This document shows positions 32,869 through 46,332 of a DNA stretch of 64,000 nt, piece after piece. The number at the start of each line of letters is the position of its first letter. The first letter of the stretch is position 1. This stretch comes from Plicaturopsis crispa FD-325 SS-3 (taxonomy: Eukaryota; Basidiomycota; Agaricomycetes; Amylocorticiales; Amylocorticiaceae), in contig KN832572.1 in NCBI GenBank assembly GCA_000827205.1, positions 62,001 to 126,000 on the forward strand. The letters run 5' to 3'. Below the pieces are notes generated by a model, which saw nothing but the letters and a program-made list of their open reading frames with translations, had not been told where the DNA came from and did not search any database. The position numbers and the translations under genes are program-made.

Positions 32869-33866
32869 TGCAGGAGATTAGCAGTAAGTAGGAGGCGGAC
32901 TCAAATGGTGCAGCGCCGTCCAGCATGCGCGGCGGCCCTGCGCTTTATACGCACTTGAGGGACAGAGCAGGGCATGTGTCGGCCTACGCACGTTCGCCGT
33001 TCTAATAGCAGCAAGGCACGATAATGATGAATGTCGATTTGGGTCCGGGCTCGCTCGCTATGGAATTGCGCATAGATGACAGCCCGTCGGCGTGCGTCGA
33101 GCGCTGGGGGATCGGGCACGGTGGTGGATTGGTGGAGGTCGCAGCGGTTGAACCAAAGAACCCGGCAGCTCTAAGAGAGGTTGCGCGGGAGGGTGCAGAA
33201 TCGTTCGCACGTTCGCATATAATCTAAATCAAGTGCCGTAAATTTGGACTGTTCGTTGGCAGAGTAAATGCAGTGAGCGAGTTCCAGGATATGCTATACC
33301 ATGTCGATGTGAGGCCAGAAATCGAGGACAGACGCACGCACAGACTATGAGAGACAAGTGAGAGAGATACAGGCGAAGGATTCAGTAGAATGGCCCGAGG
33401 ATTTAACGATTAACCCCGAAGGCATACTATTACTCACATGAACTCGCCTCCCGACAGCAGAGCGACGACGACACAATATGTGCATGCAGATAATTTATAT
33501 CGCCAGCTACCCTACAGTACACATCACAGCCGAGCGACGAATATGTTATGTACGCAGCATATCAAGCGAGCGGCACGGGGTTTTATAATAAGTACTACGT
33601 ACCAGCTAGCAAACGGGGCGGGCATCAGGACAAGCAACGGAAACAGACAACGGGCAATATGGCACACGAACGGGGGGCGAAATGCGGACAAGGAAGGCAG
33701 GGAGGGGCTGGAGGGGGTGGTCGTATAATAACAGGGGATACGGTATGCGGACGACGGGCGGCGGGATCACGGATGTACAGGGCGCGGGGCTCACAGACAG
33801 AGACAGAAGAAGAATATAGCGGGTAATCGGGAAAGGCAACAGTCGGTCGGATATATAGCTAGCGGT
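32869..33866. other. Intergenic region between SurE 2 and the HMG-box gene
   Basis: About 1 kb with no recognised gene. The right half (33450-33850) probably contains the 3' untranslated part of the HMG-box gene. Short open frames are present on both strands without family resemblance. Confidence 0.4.
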
Positions 33867-34587
33867 TTACTCGTCGTCCTCGTCGCCCTCGTCACTTGCG
33901 GGTGCTTTGGGCTTGCTCTGGTGGGTCGGAAGGGTCAGGAGGGGTGAGCGATGGGGTGGGGCGGGAACGTACGTCGTATGCGGATTTCTCGTCCTCCGCG
34001 CGGACTTTGTCTTGTGCGGCCTGTTCGATGTAGGGCTGGAGGGTGTAGGTAAGTGACCCTGCAGGGATGAGGTAATACATAAAAACGAACCTTCTTCTCC
34101 TCGTCGTCGAGCTCTTTCCACTTCGCGCCAAGCAGCTTGCCGACCTCGCCTGCACGAGCTGTTAGCACAAGAAATGAGAGGTTGAAGGAGAGGGAGGTAG
34201 GTACCAAAGCCGGCGTCAGGGTTCTCAGTCTTGATTCTCTCCCTCCAGTCTTGGGAGAAGAACATGTACGCGGACAGCGCGCGTTTTGGCGCCTTGGGGT
34301 CTTTCTTGGCCTTGGTGCCGCGGGTTGCTTTGGTCGCCTTTTCGGCGGCCTTGCGCTGTAGGTGGTCCGTAGTTAGTACAATGTTACCAAAAGTTGAGAA
34401 AAATGGGAAATAATTCGAGAATAAGTCGGATAAAAAATAGACGGATGCCAGCAAACGAGTGTGATGATGCCGCGAGTAGTGCGAGGTCTTGGACAACGAG
34501 AGGAAGAGGAAGAGAGCAGTAGGAGAATAAAAAGCATATATGTGCAGAACGGACGCTCACCTTGGGTTTTGTAGAGTCCTTAGGCAT
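33867..34587 (-). CDS. NHP6-like HMG-box chromatin protein
   Basis: Small nuclear DNA-bending protein. Exon 1 is MPKDSTKPK (34587-34562). Later exons give [54 protein letters not shown] and [20 protein letters not shown], a complete HMG box of the NHP6 type. The protein closes with an acidic tail ([10 protein letters not shown]) at stop 33867. Three-lobed HMG structure, the [11 protein letters not shown] start and the short length of about 120 aa all match yeast Nhp6. It works with chromatin remodellers and the FACT complex in the family. The acidic tail is longer than in yeast Nhp6, more like animal HMGB. Confidence 0.88.
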
Positions 34588-36240
34588 CTGGAAGACGAAC
34601 CAAAGCGAGATAATACATCAGCAAGCCATCCAACACGTCCCCGAACCGCCAAACACGCCATAGACGCCTCCGAGCCCGCCAAAACGCGAAGCGCGTCGAC
34701 GCGTCCGGACGCCAAACAAACGACGCTGCACGCCGGCGTCGCTGTTCTCGCCAGCGCCGACGACGACAGCAAAAGCGACGATGGGGCGACGATAAGAGAG
34801 GTATGAGCGACGCACCTTGTATGAAATAAAAGGGGGCAAGGAGGATTGTTTGTGAATTTATTGGGCGGAAGGGGCCTTGGTAGGGGAGGACTGCAGCTAT
34901 AGGCGCAGGCAGGATTTGGCTGGGGCGCTGCGACTTGGTGGGAGCCGCACTGAGGGGGGTGGTTTTTTGGCGCATGGGAATTTCTATGCACGGACCCCTC
35001 GGCGGAAATTCAATTCTTTCGTTCTCCGCTGTCACGCTATAATACCGCGGCGGCTCTCTTCCTCGTCGTAAACCTCTAAAACATGTACGCATCTGCCCTA
35101 CGTTCGCAGCTGCTGGTGATTGCATACGACGCGCGTACCAGTGCAATCGTACGACATTGGCGTTGACCGGAGTCTGCGATTCAACGGGTTTCTGGTCCTG
35201 CTTTGTTCTTGTCTGCAGCCTTGGCCATTCCACTCAACGAACAGCCTGTCGGTCATACGATGGGATTGCGAACGCGACATCTCTCATGCTCAGTGGGGAA
35301 AGGATGGCTTCGTACTGAGCAATTGTCGCCGGTTGGTTCGAGTGCGTTGGATGTCATTGTCAGTTATTACCTGTGCGCCATCGCTCCCACATACGCTACC
35401 TTCGAATCCCATATCATGTTGACCGCTGCGACTACACGCTTCAACGCCACTATATCTTTCTCTCAGTGGCAAGGTGGCAGTGAGGCGCAATACCGGCGAA
35501 ATCTTGCAACTTCTTGGGACGGTGACGGTGATGTTTTTCGCACTGCGGCGATGCGGCCGACCGCGATGAAACGTTGCACTACAGTCCTCAACTAGTGAAT
35601 CAACAAAAGCTACCAAGCCCGCTGATGAGGACGATAGAACACTACCAGCTGTGCAACACGACACACGAGGAAGGTGCGAGAAATGCTCGATGATTTCCAA
35701 AACTACGCGATTTCGTCTTCATCGGACCATGCACGGATGCACGCCTCAGTCTGTTTGGTGCGCAGTTTGATCGACAAGCGCCCATTTTTCGTCGCGTCGG
35801 CAGTGCTTTCAGCGAATCTGACTCACCAAATGCCTATTCTGCTGACTCTCTTCATTATCTCGTCAGAATATACTTTCCCAAGGCGCTTCAGTTGGACTGC
35901 TGTGGGCCTGTGGCTCTTCTGTTGGAGTCCATCGCCGCGCAAATGAATACTAGGTTCGTCCGACGAGTTAGATCTGTACATATAGCTAATACGCATTCAC
36001 ACAGCACGGTCAATGGAATAGGAATGGAGACCGTAAATCCAACCCCTAATGCTTAAGATGACAAGACACCACAACTTCGCTGAAACCCGCGATCTGACGC
36101 CGCCTTCGTCCATCTTCGGGGAATATGATGATGTGCTTTCGCTCGGGTAGCTATAAGGAACACCATCGTTGATCGTAATAAACGCAGCTCTCATAGATTC
36201 CACCCACCTAGCGTAGGTGGTAATCTCTCGCCTCCTCTAC
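34588..36240. other. Intergenic region without recognised gene
   Basis: About 1.65 kb. The left part is the promoter of the HMG-box gene. A plus-strand open frame at 35203-35595 (130 codons) starts with a hydrophobic stretch but has no family resemblance or splice context, so I do not call it. Confidence 0.4.
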
Positions 36241-36242
36241 TA

Positions 36243-38061
36243 ATGACTGCCGACTCACTGCGGGCGTCGCCCTTCGCTTCCTACCCGTTAGTCCCGTCAT
36301 GCATCTTTCGTCATTCTTAGTTTTATGGGTTACTCTGTAGGTTCGATCGCACTGCATGTTCCTTCGCTGGCATAAGTACGTTCAACGTCCTATAATCCCG
36401 CCGTCTGACTGACGAAAATAATACTGTAGCTATTCTTTGGTTCGACATGGCGCTTACACTCTCAGATGAAGTGAGCCTCGTTTGGAGGCGGCCCAAAACG
36501 ATGTCTTCCGTTTTATTTTTTGCCAATCGGTATCTCCTAGCATTCTTCAACTGTGCTGTTGTGCTGTCTCTGGTGGTACCTGTCGATGCTGTTGTGCGTC
36601 CTCGATTCCTTACATGTGATGCTGCAATTCGGTGGCATTTAATACATGTGCAACTTTGAACTAACAGGCCTTGTTCTTAGGCGTTTGTCCTGTTCCTCAT
36701 GCGCTGCCTCAATGTGACGGTTGCTCATGCCCAAGTTATTAACTAGATGCGTCAAATTACAGAGGTCTCATGATGTTATCCTACTTGTGTCACAACTCGT
36801 AGTTGTATGTGAGTGTTTTCCATTCAGGTTCTATGCACGGTGCACCATATTGTTCCTGGCTAACCCTTTCGCTACGAGTAATTTTTGTCTTGCGGACCTA
36901 TGCCCTCTGTGGATGTCGCAGGAATGTCCTTGTCTCACTAGGGACCTTAATTCTTGTATTTGTCATTGCCCATGTTGTGAGTGTCCCATGTCTGGCCCGA
37001 ACATCATTCGACTAACACTATTTACATCAGATTTGGATATTTATCTACGGAGGGTTTCGTCCACACATGAACAATTATGATGACAACTTTGTTGAGGATA
37101 TGTATATGAATGGGTCAGTATTTCGCTCGCTGAGCACTTGCATACTAAACTAGACTCCCTATGACATACGTAGGTTGGTTTGTCTGGAAGATTCGGAAAG
37201 TGGTGCGTACACTGATGCCCCTCGCTGTGCCTCTGCACTCATGTATCCTCCAGACTCGTGGTTACTGTGGCTAGGGGCATTTGCAGTTGACATCTGCGTA
37301 CTCGTCATGACGATTAGAAAAACTTGTGGAGTTTCAAGAGATCTGCGTGCTATTCCCAAGAGAATGCCCCTTGCGACTCTGATGCTTCGAGACGGTGTGT
37401 TCCTCAGTTTATCTGTCCTACATGACGAGTGCATTGACAATGTCTACCGTACCAGGCTCGATCTACTTCATGTGAGTGTGGGCGTCTCCCTGCGCAGTAT
37501 TCAGCCAATGACAATGTCAGGATCATGGCAATCCTGCACCTTTCAAATATCGTCGTATATTGGGTACATCACATTTCCGCTTTGGAATCCTTGGACAGAC
37601 CCTATCTGATGCAATCGCTTGCAGTTATCTATGGTCGACCCCAGCTACCATGTCGAAAGGGTGACTTGGATGACTGGGGGTGGAAGTACATCCGGCCCCT
37701 TGAGCGAAATGTCCAACTGGTATATCTACTGTGTGTTGTCATCTTCCATTTGATGACTCATCTCTTGTTCTGCAGTCTCGCAGTGACATTGACGTCGCGT
37801 CTGATGCTCAATCTGCATGAGCATGCTCACGCAGGTGTTCTGTCTACCGGTGCCGAGGCGGACGCTTCGCTCGTATCTGGCATCATATTCCGTGACCTGG
37901 TCCCTGCTCAGCATCCCCAATCCAATGAATATGCTCTTGCCGAATTCCATGGCCCGGAAATCGACCCCCAGGCAGAAAATGATGCCTATATCCCACCGAT
38001 GGAATTCGCTCTAGAGCCCCTTTTAACGAATGCCGACCTCCAGCGCGTGTCGGATGTCTGA
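36243..38061 (+). CDS. DUF6533-type multi-span membrane protein
   Basis: The exon near 36430-36590 carries the DUF6533 signature WFDMALTLSDEVSLVWRR followed by SVLFFANRYLLAFF. Later exons add membrane spans: SLRVIFVLRTYALCGCRR, LVSLGTLILVFVIAHVVSV, SWLLWLGAFAVDICVLVM and ILHLSNIVVYWVHHISAL. The C-terminal SLAVTLTSRLMLNLHEHAHA is the usual family close, followed by a polar tail to the stop at 38061. These are abundant in Agaricomycetes, probably with seven membrane spans, and have no known function. Start at 36243 is approximate; the first exons are short and not fully resolved. Confidence 0.7.
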
Positions 38062-38531
38062 CTCAAAGAGCGAACGGACGGTATGTTGGGTCAATGGTTC
38101 GAGCGCCACTGATATAACACCGTCAACGCTAACTTTTTGATTGTATGCGCAGGACTGAGTTTCGGGAATGGTGACGGTCAAGTCTACCCAGGCGCGATAT
38201 TCGCCCTCGAGACCCTGTCGATCCGTGCCGTGGTTGTGTTGCAACGTTGCAGCTTGTAGTTGAAGGACGTTTTTCCAGGTGGATTGTGCGGCTGATACTC
38301 CATCACATCGATCATTCACATTTTCTTGGACACCGGGCATACAAGGGTTTGTCAAGCTATGCATTTCGTACTAAACATGCTCTATACTATGCTACGTACA
38401 GACTGTACAGTCGCTGTTGAGAAAACGCGTCCGACATATTAATTTAAGTATTTAATTTATCGAGTCGCGCGTTTCGGATCGGAAGGCTTTCCTTCCCCGC
38501 TCTCCCTTACTCTTGACCACAACATACAGCA

Positions 38532-39287
38532 ATGCACCGCCGCGGAGGCGCCGGTCTCGCAGCATTCGATCGGCAGCAACAGTCGCAGCGCCAGTTCTCA
38601 GAGCTGTCGGCAACGCTCTCACAGAGTCAGCTCTCAAACTTGCACTCGCAGCTCACCCATTTCCGCACCGCGCTCGCTGCATTTGCCGCCACGCACCGCG
38701 ATTCCATTCGCGAAGACCCCGCGTTCCGGCATGCATTCCAGCAGATGTGCGCGTCCATAGGTGTCGACCCGCTCGCAGGCCCGCGCAAGGGCGGCTGGTG
38801 GGCGGAGATGCTCAATCTCGGCGACTGGCAGTACGAGCTCGGCGTGCAGATTGTCGACGTCTGCGTCAGCACGCGCGAGCGCAACGGCGGGCTGATCGAG
38901 ATGCACGAGCTCATCAGGCTCGTGAGCAAGCTCCGCGGCGTAAAGGGCGGCGAGATCACGGAGCACGACATCGTGCGCAGCATCAAGACGCTGCAGCCGC
39001 TTGGTGCGGGATACGAGGTTGTAAATATCGGCGACGATCGGAAGATGGTCAGAAGCGTCGTGAAGGAGCTAGATGAAGACCAGGCGGTGATTCTTGCTGT
39101 CGCACAAGAAAACGCGGGCAGGGTCGTGGAGGACCTTTTGATTGAACGGCGCGGCTGGGCCAGAGATCGTGCGAGGGCAGCGTTGGAGAACATGCTGATG
39201 AGAGATGGTCTCTGCTGGCTGGACGAACAGGACGAGCGCTCTGGAAAGGCATATTGGGTTCCGTCGGCGATGCAGTGGGATGAGTGA
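38532..39287 (+). CDS. SNF8: ESCRT-II subunit SNF8/VPS22
   Basis: Single-exon gene of 251 aa, the usual SNF8/VPS22/EAP30 length. It starts MHRRGGAGLAAFDRQQQ, the family hallmark, and carries a central helix region (LSNLHSQLTHFRTALAAFAA, FRHAFQQMCASIGVDPLAG) and two winged-helix domains (VQIVDVCVSTRERNGGLIEM, HDIVRSIKTLQPLG; then RRGWARDRARAALENMLMRD, GLCWLD). It helps sort ubiquitinated membrane proteins into multivesicular bodies on the endosome surface with VPS25 and VPS36. It is one of the few intronless genes here. The 470 bases before it (38062-38531) and 556 after it (39288-39843) show no gene. Confidence 0.93.
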   Translation: MHRRGGAGLAAFDRQQQSQRQFSELSATLSQSQLSNLHSQLTHFRTALAAFAATHRDSIREDPAFRHAFQQMCASIGVDPLAGPRKGGWWAEMLNLGDWQYELGVQIVDVCVSTRERNGGLIEMHELIRLVSKLRGVKGGEITEHDIVRSIKTLQPLGAGYEVVNIGDDRKMVRSVVKELDEDQAVILAVAQENAGRVVEDLLIERRGWARDRARAALENMLMRDGLCWLDEQDERSGKAYWVPSAMQWDE

Positions 39288-39843
39288 TCTGGTATGCTCT
39301 ACTTCACCCAGACATGCTATGCGGCCAACTTACATGGACCGTCCTTACAGGATATGTACTAGCCTCACCTCAGATCCTCCCAGCCACCATAGGCCACTCG
39401 CTCCCTGCCAACTTCACGGTAAAGTGTCCAGTCGTTTTTGCTCGTCCAGCTGGGATGTTACCCTTCGCTGCCTGGCATTCCTCGACCACGCGCTTCGCTC
39501 TGTCTGCGGTAGATTCTCAGCTCCTGGGCTGTAGAACCCAAACGGTTCCGAGTCGAAAGGCATGATCGAGTTTACGGCAAATGCAGGGCAAATGATTTCG
39601 CTCGGGTCAGGGGTAGATGGGGTGCGGTGGGCGAAGATGAATGAAGCTGGTGTATGTTGCTCGCACCATAGGATGGTGTATGATGCCATTGGCCATGTAT
39701 TGTCGAGAAGATAATGTACACATGGTCATGACAGCGATTCCACACTAAACCCCGTCTTTTATTAGTGCGCTCTTTACCATGTTCACCAGGGCGAGCTTGG
39801 TGAGTACAGGCCATGCTCATTTACATCTGCAGAACAACTTCAT

Positions 39844-42424
39844 TCAAGCAGCTGTTACGGAAGGAGCACCACAAGCTTTGACACTCACCAACCACGCCCA
39901 GAATGCCTCGAGCATATTCTTCGGAGGTGGGTCTTCGTATCTGATATGCATGCCCTGTAAATGAAATGCTTCTGCAAAACGGGATGCGGTACGCACGAAT
40001 CCGCCTCGATTTCGACCAAATCGCTCACAAAGTCCATTTGCAGGGGCTTTCGTATGGGCGTTTTCGTCAGCAGCCGTGCGACAACATACATGAACGGGAA
40101 TGCGGCAAGAGGCACTGTCAGTCGACGCGTGAGTAGGTGGATATCGGTGCGGCAAGGGAAATAGCATACAATAGTTGGTTATAAATGTCGCTGTGTCCCA
40201 TTGCCCGTCGAGGAACACGGAGAATCCGCTGAACTGCATACAGATCTAAGCCAACGCGGATCATGTATCGCACAGAGGGATGTAGCACTCACGAAACAAA
40301 TCACAAGGCACGATACTAAGGCGTACCATGCAGCGAACGGCTGCAGCGGAGAGGTAAACGGAAGCGTCTTCCTATCCAGACCTTGCGCGCGAAAGCCCTT
40401 CCGGAACCGGAGGTAGGTGAACGAGATCCCAAACCATGTCATCAGTCCGGTCACCGAGGTCTATCGCGACGTCAGCTAGGGCAGCGGGCGCCGTAACAAA
40501 AAATACGCTAACCATGTTCACGAACCAGCCAAAGACAGTTCCCGCGCCGGCATTGATCCCCATGTATGCCAAGGTCGAAAACAGCGAACAAAAGATGATG
40601 GAGGCGTAGGGTACACCTCTGCGCGATGTTCGCAAGAACAACTTGGGGGCGTTTCCGCTGGCGGCGAGGCCGTCTGGGGTATGGCATATAAGCACCATTC
40701 ATGAGATCAAGCGCCCGAGATGCTCACACAGTGCTCTACTCGAGGTGTACAGGTCACTTGACGCCGCAGATGCAGCCGCAGTTAGAAGGCAGGCATTGAT
40801 AACCTGAGATATTTTTATGAGAACTCAGTAATACAATAGGACAAGGAAGGTGCACTGACAGAGGGGAGGCCGCCAATCCCAGCATGCTTGATTGCGATCA
40901 CGAAAGGTGATTTTGCGGCGGTACTTACTTTCAGGTTGAGACTCGGATCGTTCGACGGGACCAGGAGGCCGATAACGGCCGTGCCTGCTATGTAGAAGAG
41001 CAGGATGCGAATGTAGACGCGCGTGATGGCTTTGGGAATGTTCCGTTTGGGGTTCTTTGCCTCCCCTGCGGCGAGCTACACAACGCATGCATGAGCGCGA
41101 TATACGGTGAGTCATACTAACTTATACGAACCGCAACGATCTCTGTCCCGATGTAAGAGAAAGCGGCTTGCGTCGTCACGCTCCACCAGCCGAGGAATCT
41201 GCCTTTTGCGCCACCAATGTGGGAGAATTGCACAAAGGGCCCAGGGTCTTTCCAATAACGAAACCTGTGTGGTGGCAATCTCGTGAGCGATTGTTAATAC
41301 GACAAGCAACGCGACGTACCCTATGCGATCTTCCCAAGGAATCAGCAGGTAGTAGCGTGCTGGAATCACTATAGCGCGAGCGAACTCACCGTGATTAGGA
41401 CCGCCGCCCAGGTCAAGAACGATACCCAGGATGATGAGTCCCGTGATAGTGATCACCTTGATAGAGCTGCACAAATCTCATAACTCAGCAGCGGCTAGGC
41501 GAGATAACCAGGGAAACTCACGCAAAAATGAACTCAGCTTCTCCATACACACCTGCCCCACAAAGATTGATCGCGACGACGACCTAGATATAGAACGAAT
41601 GTCAGAAAGCACGACGCTAAGACATGAACCGCGGAGTGAACTTACCACCATGATAATTGTGATCCAAACTGCATTTAACTTCGTGGACTCTGTCCAAAAA
41701 TCAACGAGGACGGACGCCGCACTCAGTTCAGTAGGCAAGAGCATAAGCCAGCAGTACCAGAAATTCCACCCCATCGTGAAGGAGAATGCCTGATTTACGA
41801 AACGGTCTGCCATTTTGATATGCCCTATGCCAGACGCGTAAATAACATGACACCCAGATAAGATATTATGAGAGGGGAAATGCCGCACCTCCGGCTATGG
41901 GCAAGAAAGCGACCATTTCGCCCAGAGATATCTAGAATAAGACGGGGAAGTGGTAAGCGAGATGTCGAGGCTGGGTGTCGGTGTCTACTATCTCACCATA
42001 ACGCAATAACAGATCTAGCCGGGAATGAGAGTGAGACTATGAAGAGCAGACAGAGTAGTAGAGGTACGAACCGTCCCGACAGCAGTGAAGCCAAGCAGCA
42101 AACCAACAGGTCCTCCGTTGCTCAAGGACCCTGCCGTCCCGAGAAACAGGCCCATGCCAATGACGCCTAATGAATTCGAATATGAGCGAGTATCATTCTT
42201 CATTACAACATGCCTTGCGAACCTCCCATGCTGCCCGAATAGTTCGATTAGCTTGCATTGGAGAGGCAAAATCGAGTGACTAACGTTATCATGGATATGT
42301 GCCGGTTCTTCAGCTGGCGCACCAAAGGCGACGGGGTCGTGTGTCCTGCACCTTCTTCATCGGATCCCTTTGAAGAAAGTGAGGATCGTTTGGCGGCCTT
42401 CTCGTCCTGGTGCTGATGATCCAT
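39844..42424 (-). CDS. Amino-acid permease (APC superfamily, fungal AAT type)
   Basis: Plasma-membrane proton-coupled amino-acid importer. The N-terminus is hydrophilic (MDHQHQDEKAAKRSSLSSKG, then LVRQLKNRHISMI). The first span contains GVIGMGLFLGTAGSLSNGGP, the family's substrate-binding glycine-rich segment. Further spans include FSFTMGWNFWYCWLMLLPTE, SIKVITITGLIILGIVLDLG, TTQAAFSYIGTEIVAV, RVYIRILLFYIAGTAVIGLL and GLMTWFGISFTYLRFRKGF. The consensus GEAKNPKRNIPKAI is present. About 12 small exons; the last ends at stop 39844. The conserved C-terminal part with PLAAFPFMYVVARLL is present, so the gene looks complete. Substrate range is unknown. Confidence 0.87.
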
Positions 42425-44005
42425 TACAAAGTCGTAGCAAGTGAAGGTAGATGGGGTTCACCTGCAAGGGCTCGTCAAGCCGGACCGCATTTTGAGAGTC
42501 GATCCTGCGAAGAAGAACCTCCAAGAGAACATGGATGCCGTTAGTGCTCTGATATCGTTTTTGTATCTGGGTCGCCGGCGGCTGTGGTCACCGCCGAAGA
42601 CCTCGGAAGAGCATACAAATGATCTTGGCCCTTGGGGGTTGATGATGATGATGATGAATTCTAGATTTATATCCCGCAACAAGCCAACTAGAGCTAAGAC
42701 GCGGCGGTGTACTACTGGGACCATAGACACCAAAGAGATAGGTAGAATGTCAAACGGGGAAAGATCTGCGGGGAAATCATGGAATGGCATATTGGACGGG
42801 GGGATTTGAACGGGGTGAAGCATACGGGGGTTCCCAAGTCAACGTGAAAACTCGAAGCCAAATTGAAACAAAAAACCTTGTCCCAACAACAGACACAACA
42901 CATTACCTCTCCTCCTCCTAACCCAATGTCCACCAGGTCGGACCGTTGCGGTAACGAGGGCAGGGCAGCTTCAGCTGTCGGGCCTAGCACCACCCCCCAT
43001 ACACGTACTACGGTGGTGTCCTAAAAAAGCAAACGCGGTCGGGCTCGCCCTAGCCAGAGTGCAGGGGCTTCATGCTAATGTCCTTCTGTGGATGCTCCTG
43101 AAAGCCGCACGAGCAGACGGGGTAGATGTCGAATGTCGGAGTGGGATGATGATGACGAGAGTGCCGAGCGGGTTGGGGAATTCGTGGCAACGAGCACGAC
43201 GGCAGGTGCAACACGACGATGGGAGACAGCGGCCGGGGGATGGATGGCGAAGGATGATGTGCTGGGACGGATAGAGGGGAGAGAGAGAAACGGGCGCACA
43301 CAGAGCTCCGCGCAGGGTGGTTTTTATTCCCACCTACCCTAGCTTTCGCGACCTGAATCCTTCGACATGAGCTCGAGACGTCGTGAGGGGGTGTCGACTA
43401 AGGAATGGATGATATCAAACGGGTGGGTGACTGGAAGTGGATGGATGGATCCTGATCCTGTCGGATGACGCTGGGTTGAACCCGTGTCGACTTTGTCGTT
43501 GGGACGCTGTCGACGGGCGTCGTGCTGCGACTTTGGCAGCGGATATTCTGGCGGTTGCGGCGAGGAGCTGCCGGCTTTGTGAGGTGTGCACAGAGGGTAC
43601 GAGCGTCGTTGGGACCTCGCTGTGCGTGTGCGCAACACCCCTCCTTGCTCTGCCAAAAGGCGTGGGAAAAACCCAGCCAGATGGTGGTACGAGTTCAAGG
43701 AGCTCTGGGCCCTTGGGGGCTGCAGGGGAATGCAAGGTAGAAGTATACGGGGTTCCTACGCCAATCATACTGTGCCACCTGGGCATAATTGAAGGAAAGG
43801 CAAGGAACGGAAGATCGCTATGTAGCAGGGCGCCACACCGCAAGGTAGGAATTGCAGGTCCTTGGGCCAGTTCAAGCTGATGAATGTCATAATGTAATGG
43901 ATGAATCAGGATTCGGCTTTACATACTGCGCTCGGCGTGTCAGCGTAGGGTGCATAGGGAAAGTGGGAGACCTGGGAGCACCTGAGAGACAGCGATTCTA
44001 CATGT
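42425..44005. other. Intergenic region without recognised gene
   Basis: About 1.6 kb between two minus-strand genes; the left part is the permease promoter. Two stretches about 1.1 kb apart share cccttgggggttg/cttgggggctgcag and tacggggttcc/acgggggttccc, hinting at an old local duplication. Overlapping open frames at 43050-43340 are low-complexity. Confidence 0.4.
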
Positions 44006-45885
44006 CTAATTTCCCGCGTGGGCTTTCTGTAATCTCTCATTTGCCTCCGCTACCGCCCCGTCCAACGTTGTAGACCATGCCCATTTCCATTGCTCTGTCA
44101 CGGAGCTCCTCAGTTCCTTTAACTTGTTGCGCTTGGATTCTTCGTCTGGAAATTCGGACTCGTAATTATCGCGATCGAATGAAAACAACAACCCGTTAGA
44201 AAACGAGCGTTCCGCTATGTCCTGGGCAAATGGGCGGCGAATGGTATCGTAGATAGTGAGCGCTTCGGGTATGGCATCTATGGAGGTTAATGGATTGCCT
44301 AGAACCGTGGCGAGGATGTACGCATCCTATAACGATATACGTCCGCTGTTTTGGTTAACACGAACAAGGCGAACATACCTCGATAGCCTGTCCTGCCCCT
44401 GAGCCCTGATTGGGTGTCATGGCATGGGCCTATGATTTTCTATGCTCAAGCAAAATCATTGGAAGGTAAGTGAAGGGACTTACAGCATCTCCAATCAACG
44501 CAACTCGGCCGGAGACGAAAGATTGCAGTGGTTTGACTTCATGGATCGCCCATCGCATACCCTTCTCTGCGCACTAAATTGCAGAATCTGCGTCAGCCTG
44601 CGGCATACCTACAGCCTGACGATACACCAACCTGGAGTAGCTGCGTAACCTCCGCCTCCCAGCCATCAAAACCAGCTTGAAATTCTTGGGCAGATACGTT
44701 GGTGACCCATGGGCCGTTGAATTCGGTACCTTTCAGTTCGTGACTGGTACGAAAGGCAACAAAATTGACCGTTTCGCCCTTTGAAATCGGATAGGCGACG
44801 ATGTACTGTAGCATCATGAGTAGCTGATTTCCCACGGACAAATGATAGGTTGGTAGTAAACATACTCCACCGCGGCCAATGTACTGCCAAACGACGTATA
44901 TCAGTAACATCGTCGGAGGAAATGCATGTACAGTGTACACACCTGGATATTATGCGTCAGCGCCCGATGATTAGGCACCTTTTCGCGCAGTTTAATCGCT
45001 GGCACAAGCGTCCTGTATGAAACTTCTCCACTCCATTTTGGAACGATGCACGATTCGAGGAATCCCGCTGCTTGAGCGTCGCCCCGGACCCTGGCAGCCT
45101 GCGCCTCCAGATCCAAGAGCGTTGCACGTACGGCTGACTTGAGCCCATCTGCCCCAACGAGCACATCGCATATCGCGGTAGACCCATCGTTGAATTGCAG
45201 ATGGATAGATCCGGAATTATCCTGAGAATATCTGAGCAGGCGCTTGGACAGATGCGTCTTGCACTGAGGTGGGAGATGCTTGAGAAGAACTCGGTGGAAG
45301 TCGGCACGGTGGAGAACTACTAGACTGCCTAGTAAGATTGTCAACGTCTTATAAATACCTCGCATTGTATTTTGAGTACGTACCCTTGATTTTGAGCTTG
45401 TGAAAATCGTGCCCTTCCGGTTTATCACTTCTCCGCATCGTCAGAGCTATAGCTGGTAGAGTGTATCACATCAGTCCAATGAACGAGTTGATATCCACAG
45501 TCCATCACCTTCTGTATCATGGGCGGGCGGGGCTGGAAGCACGCACACCAGATCCTCAGCGACGTGGAGTTGCTCAAGTATCTTCCAAGTTCGAGGCCAT
45601 ATTCCTAGTAACCAGGTGTGTGTAAATATGACGCTGAGCTCGATGCACATTAGTAGTAGAAAGATCTCGAGATGAGCATACCTATGCCAGCGCCGATTTC
45701 TCCGAACCTAGAAGTAGCTTCATAAAGCTCGACCTCGATGCTGGGATCTCTAGCTAACGCGAGGGCACAGACCATCCCACCGACACCGGCTCCGCTAGTA
45801 GCGTAGCAATACTATAGAAACCATGAGGGCAACGAGTGGTCTGAAACACGCACCAGATTGCAACGCGGAATCTCTTGTCGGCCAT
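44006..45885 (-). CDS. FAD-dependent monooxygenase (salicylate-hydroxylase-like)
   Basis: Flavoprotein aromatic hydroxylase of the PF01494 type. It starts MADKRFRVAI at 45885, then the FAD loop GAGVGGMVCALALARD and acidic VELYEATSRFGEIGAG. The mid-domain reads LVVLHRADFHRVLLKHLP, a common family stretch, and VLVGADGLKSAVRA is the DG motif. The GD motif, VALIGDAAHAMTPNQGSGAG, is split by an intron near 44450. The C-terminus ends ANERLQKAHAGN at 44006. All three flavin/NAD(P)H motifs are intact. About nine exons. It would use NAD(P)H and oxygen to hydroxylate an aromatic or related substrate; the substrate is unknown. 45886-46332 holds no recognised gene. Confidence 0.85.
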
Positions 45886-46332
45886 GAGATACAGTGGTAT
45901 AAGTATTCAATGTCGAGGAGGAGGCTGACTCTGACCTAAGGGTTCAAGCCTTAGATGCTGGCCTGACATTCTCTGCTTTAAATAGCGAGAGAACATCGAT
46001 GACCTATGTGCATTTGGTGATGCCAGCGTCCGCCGCAAGAAGCCCGTTCTGAAAGGATGTGTGTTACTGTATATATGCGTCAGCAATGCTATTTCAGCAC
46101 TCTTCATATCATAAGTAGTCGCGTCGCGGTTCCCTGAGTCTTTCAGCCATACGTAGCTACCAGTGACCGCCCAAGGCATGATGCTTAGCGTAGCGCGTAA
46201 TACGTTTGTTGTGCTTTTGTGCGTGGTGGATCGAGGACGGCAATTCAACGGATATCACAGAGATCGGATTCTATACACATAGGAATAGAGTCAGCAGTAT
46301 CCAACGTTTAATGCACACAACTCGTGCACGCA

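Noticed and set aside
35203-35595. A 130-codon plus-strand open frame with a hydrophobic start
   Set aside because: Competing open frame on the opposite strand, and no recognised domain.
42458-42823. A 121-codon minus-strand frame upstream of the permease
   Set aside because: It includes low-complexity Ile repeats from an atg-repeat and has no domain; more likely promoter sequence.
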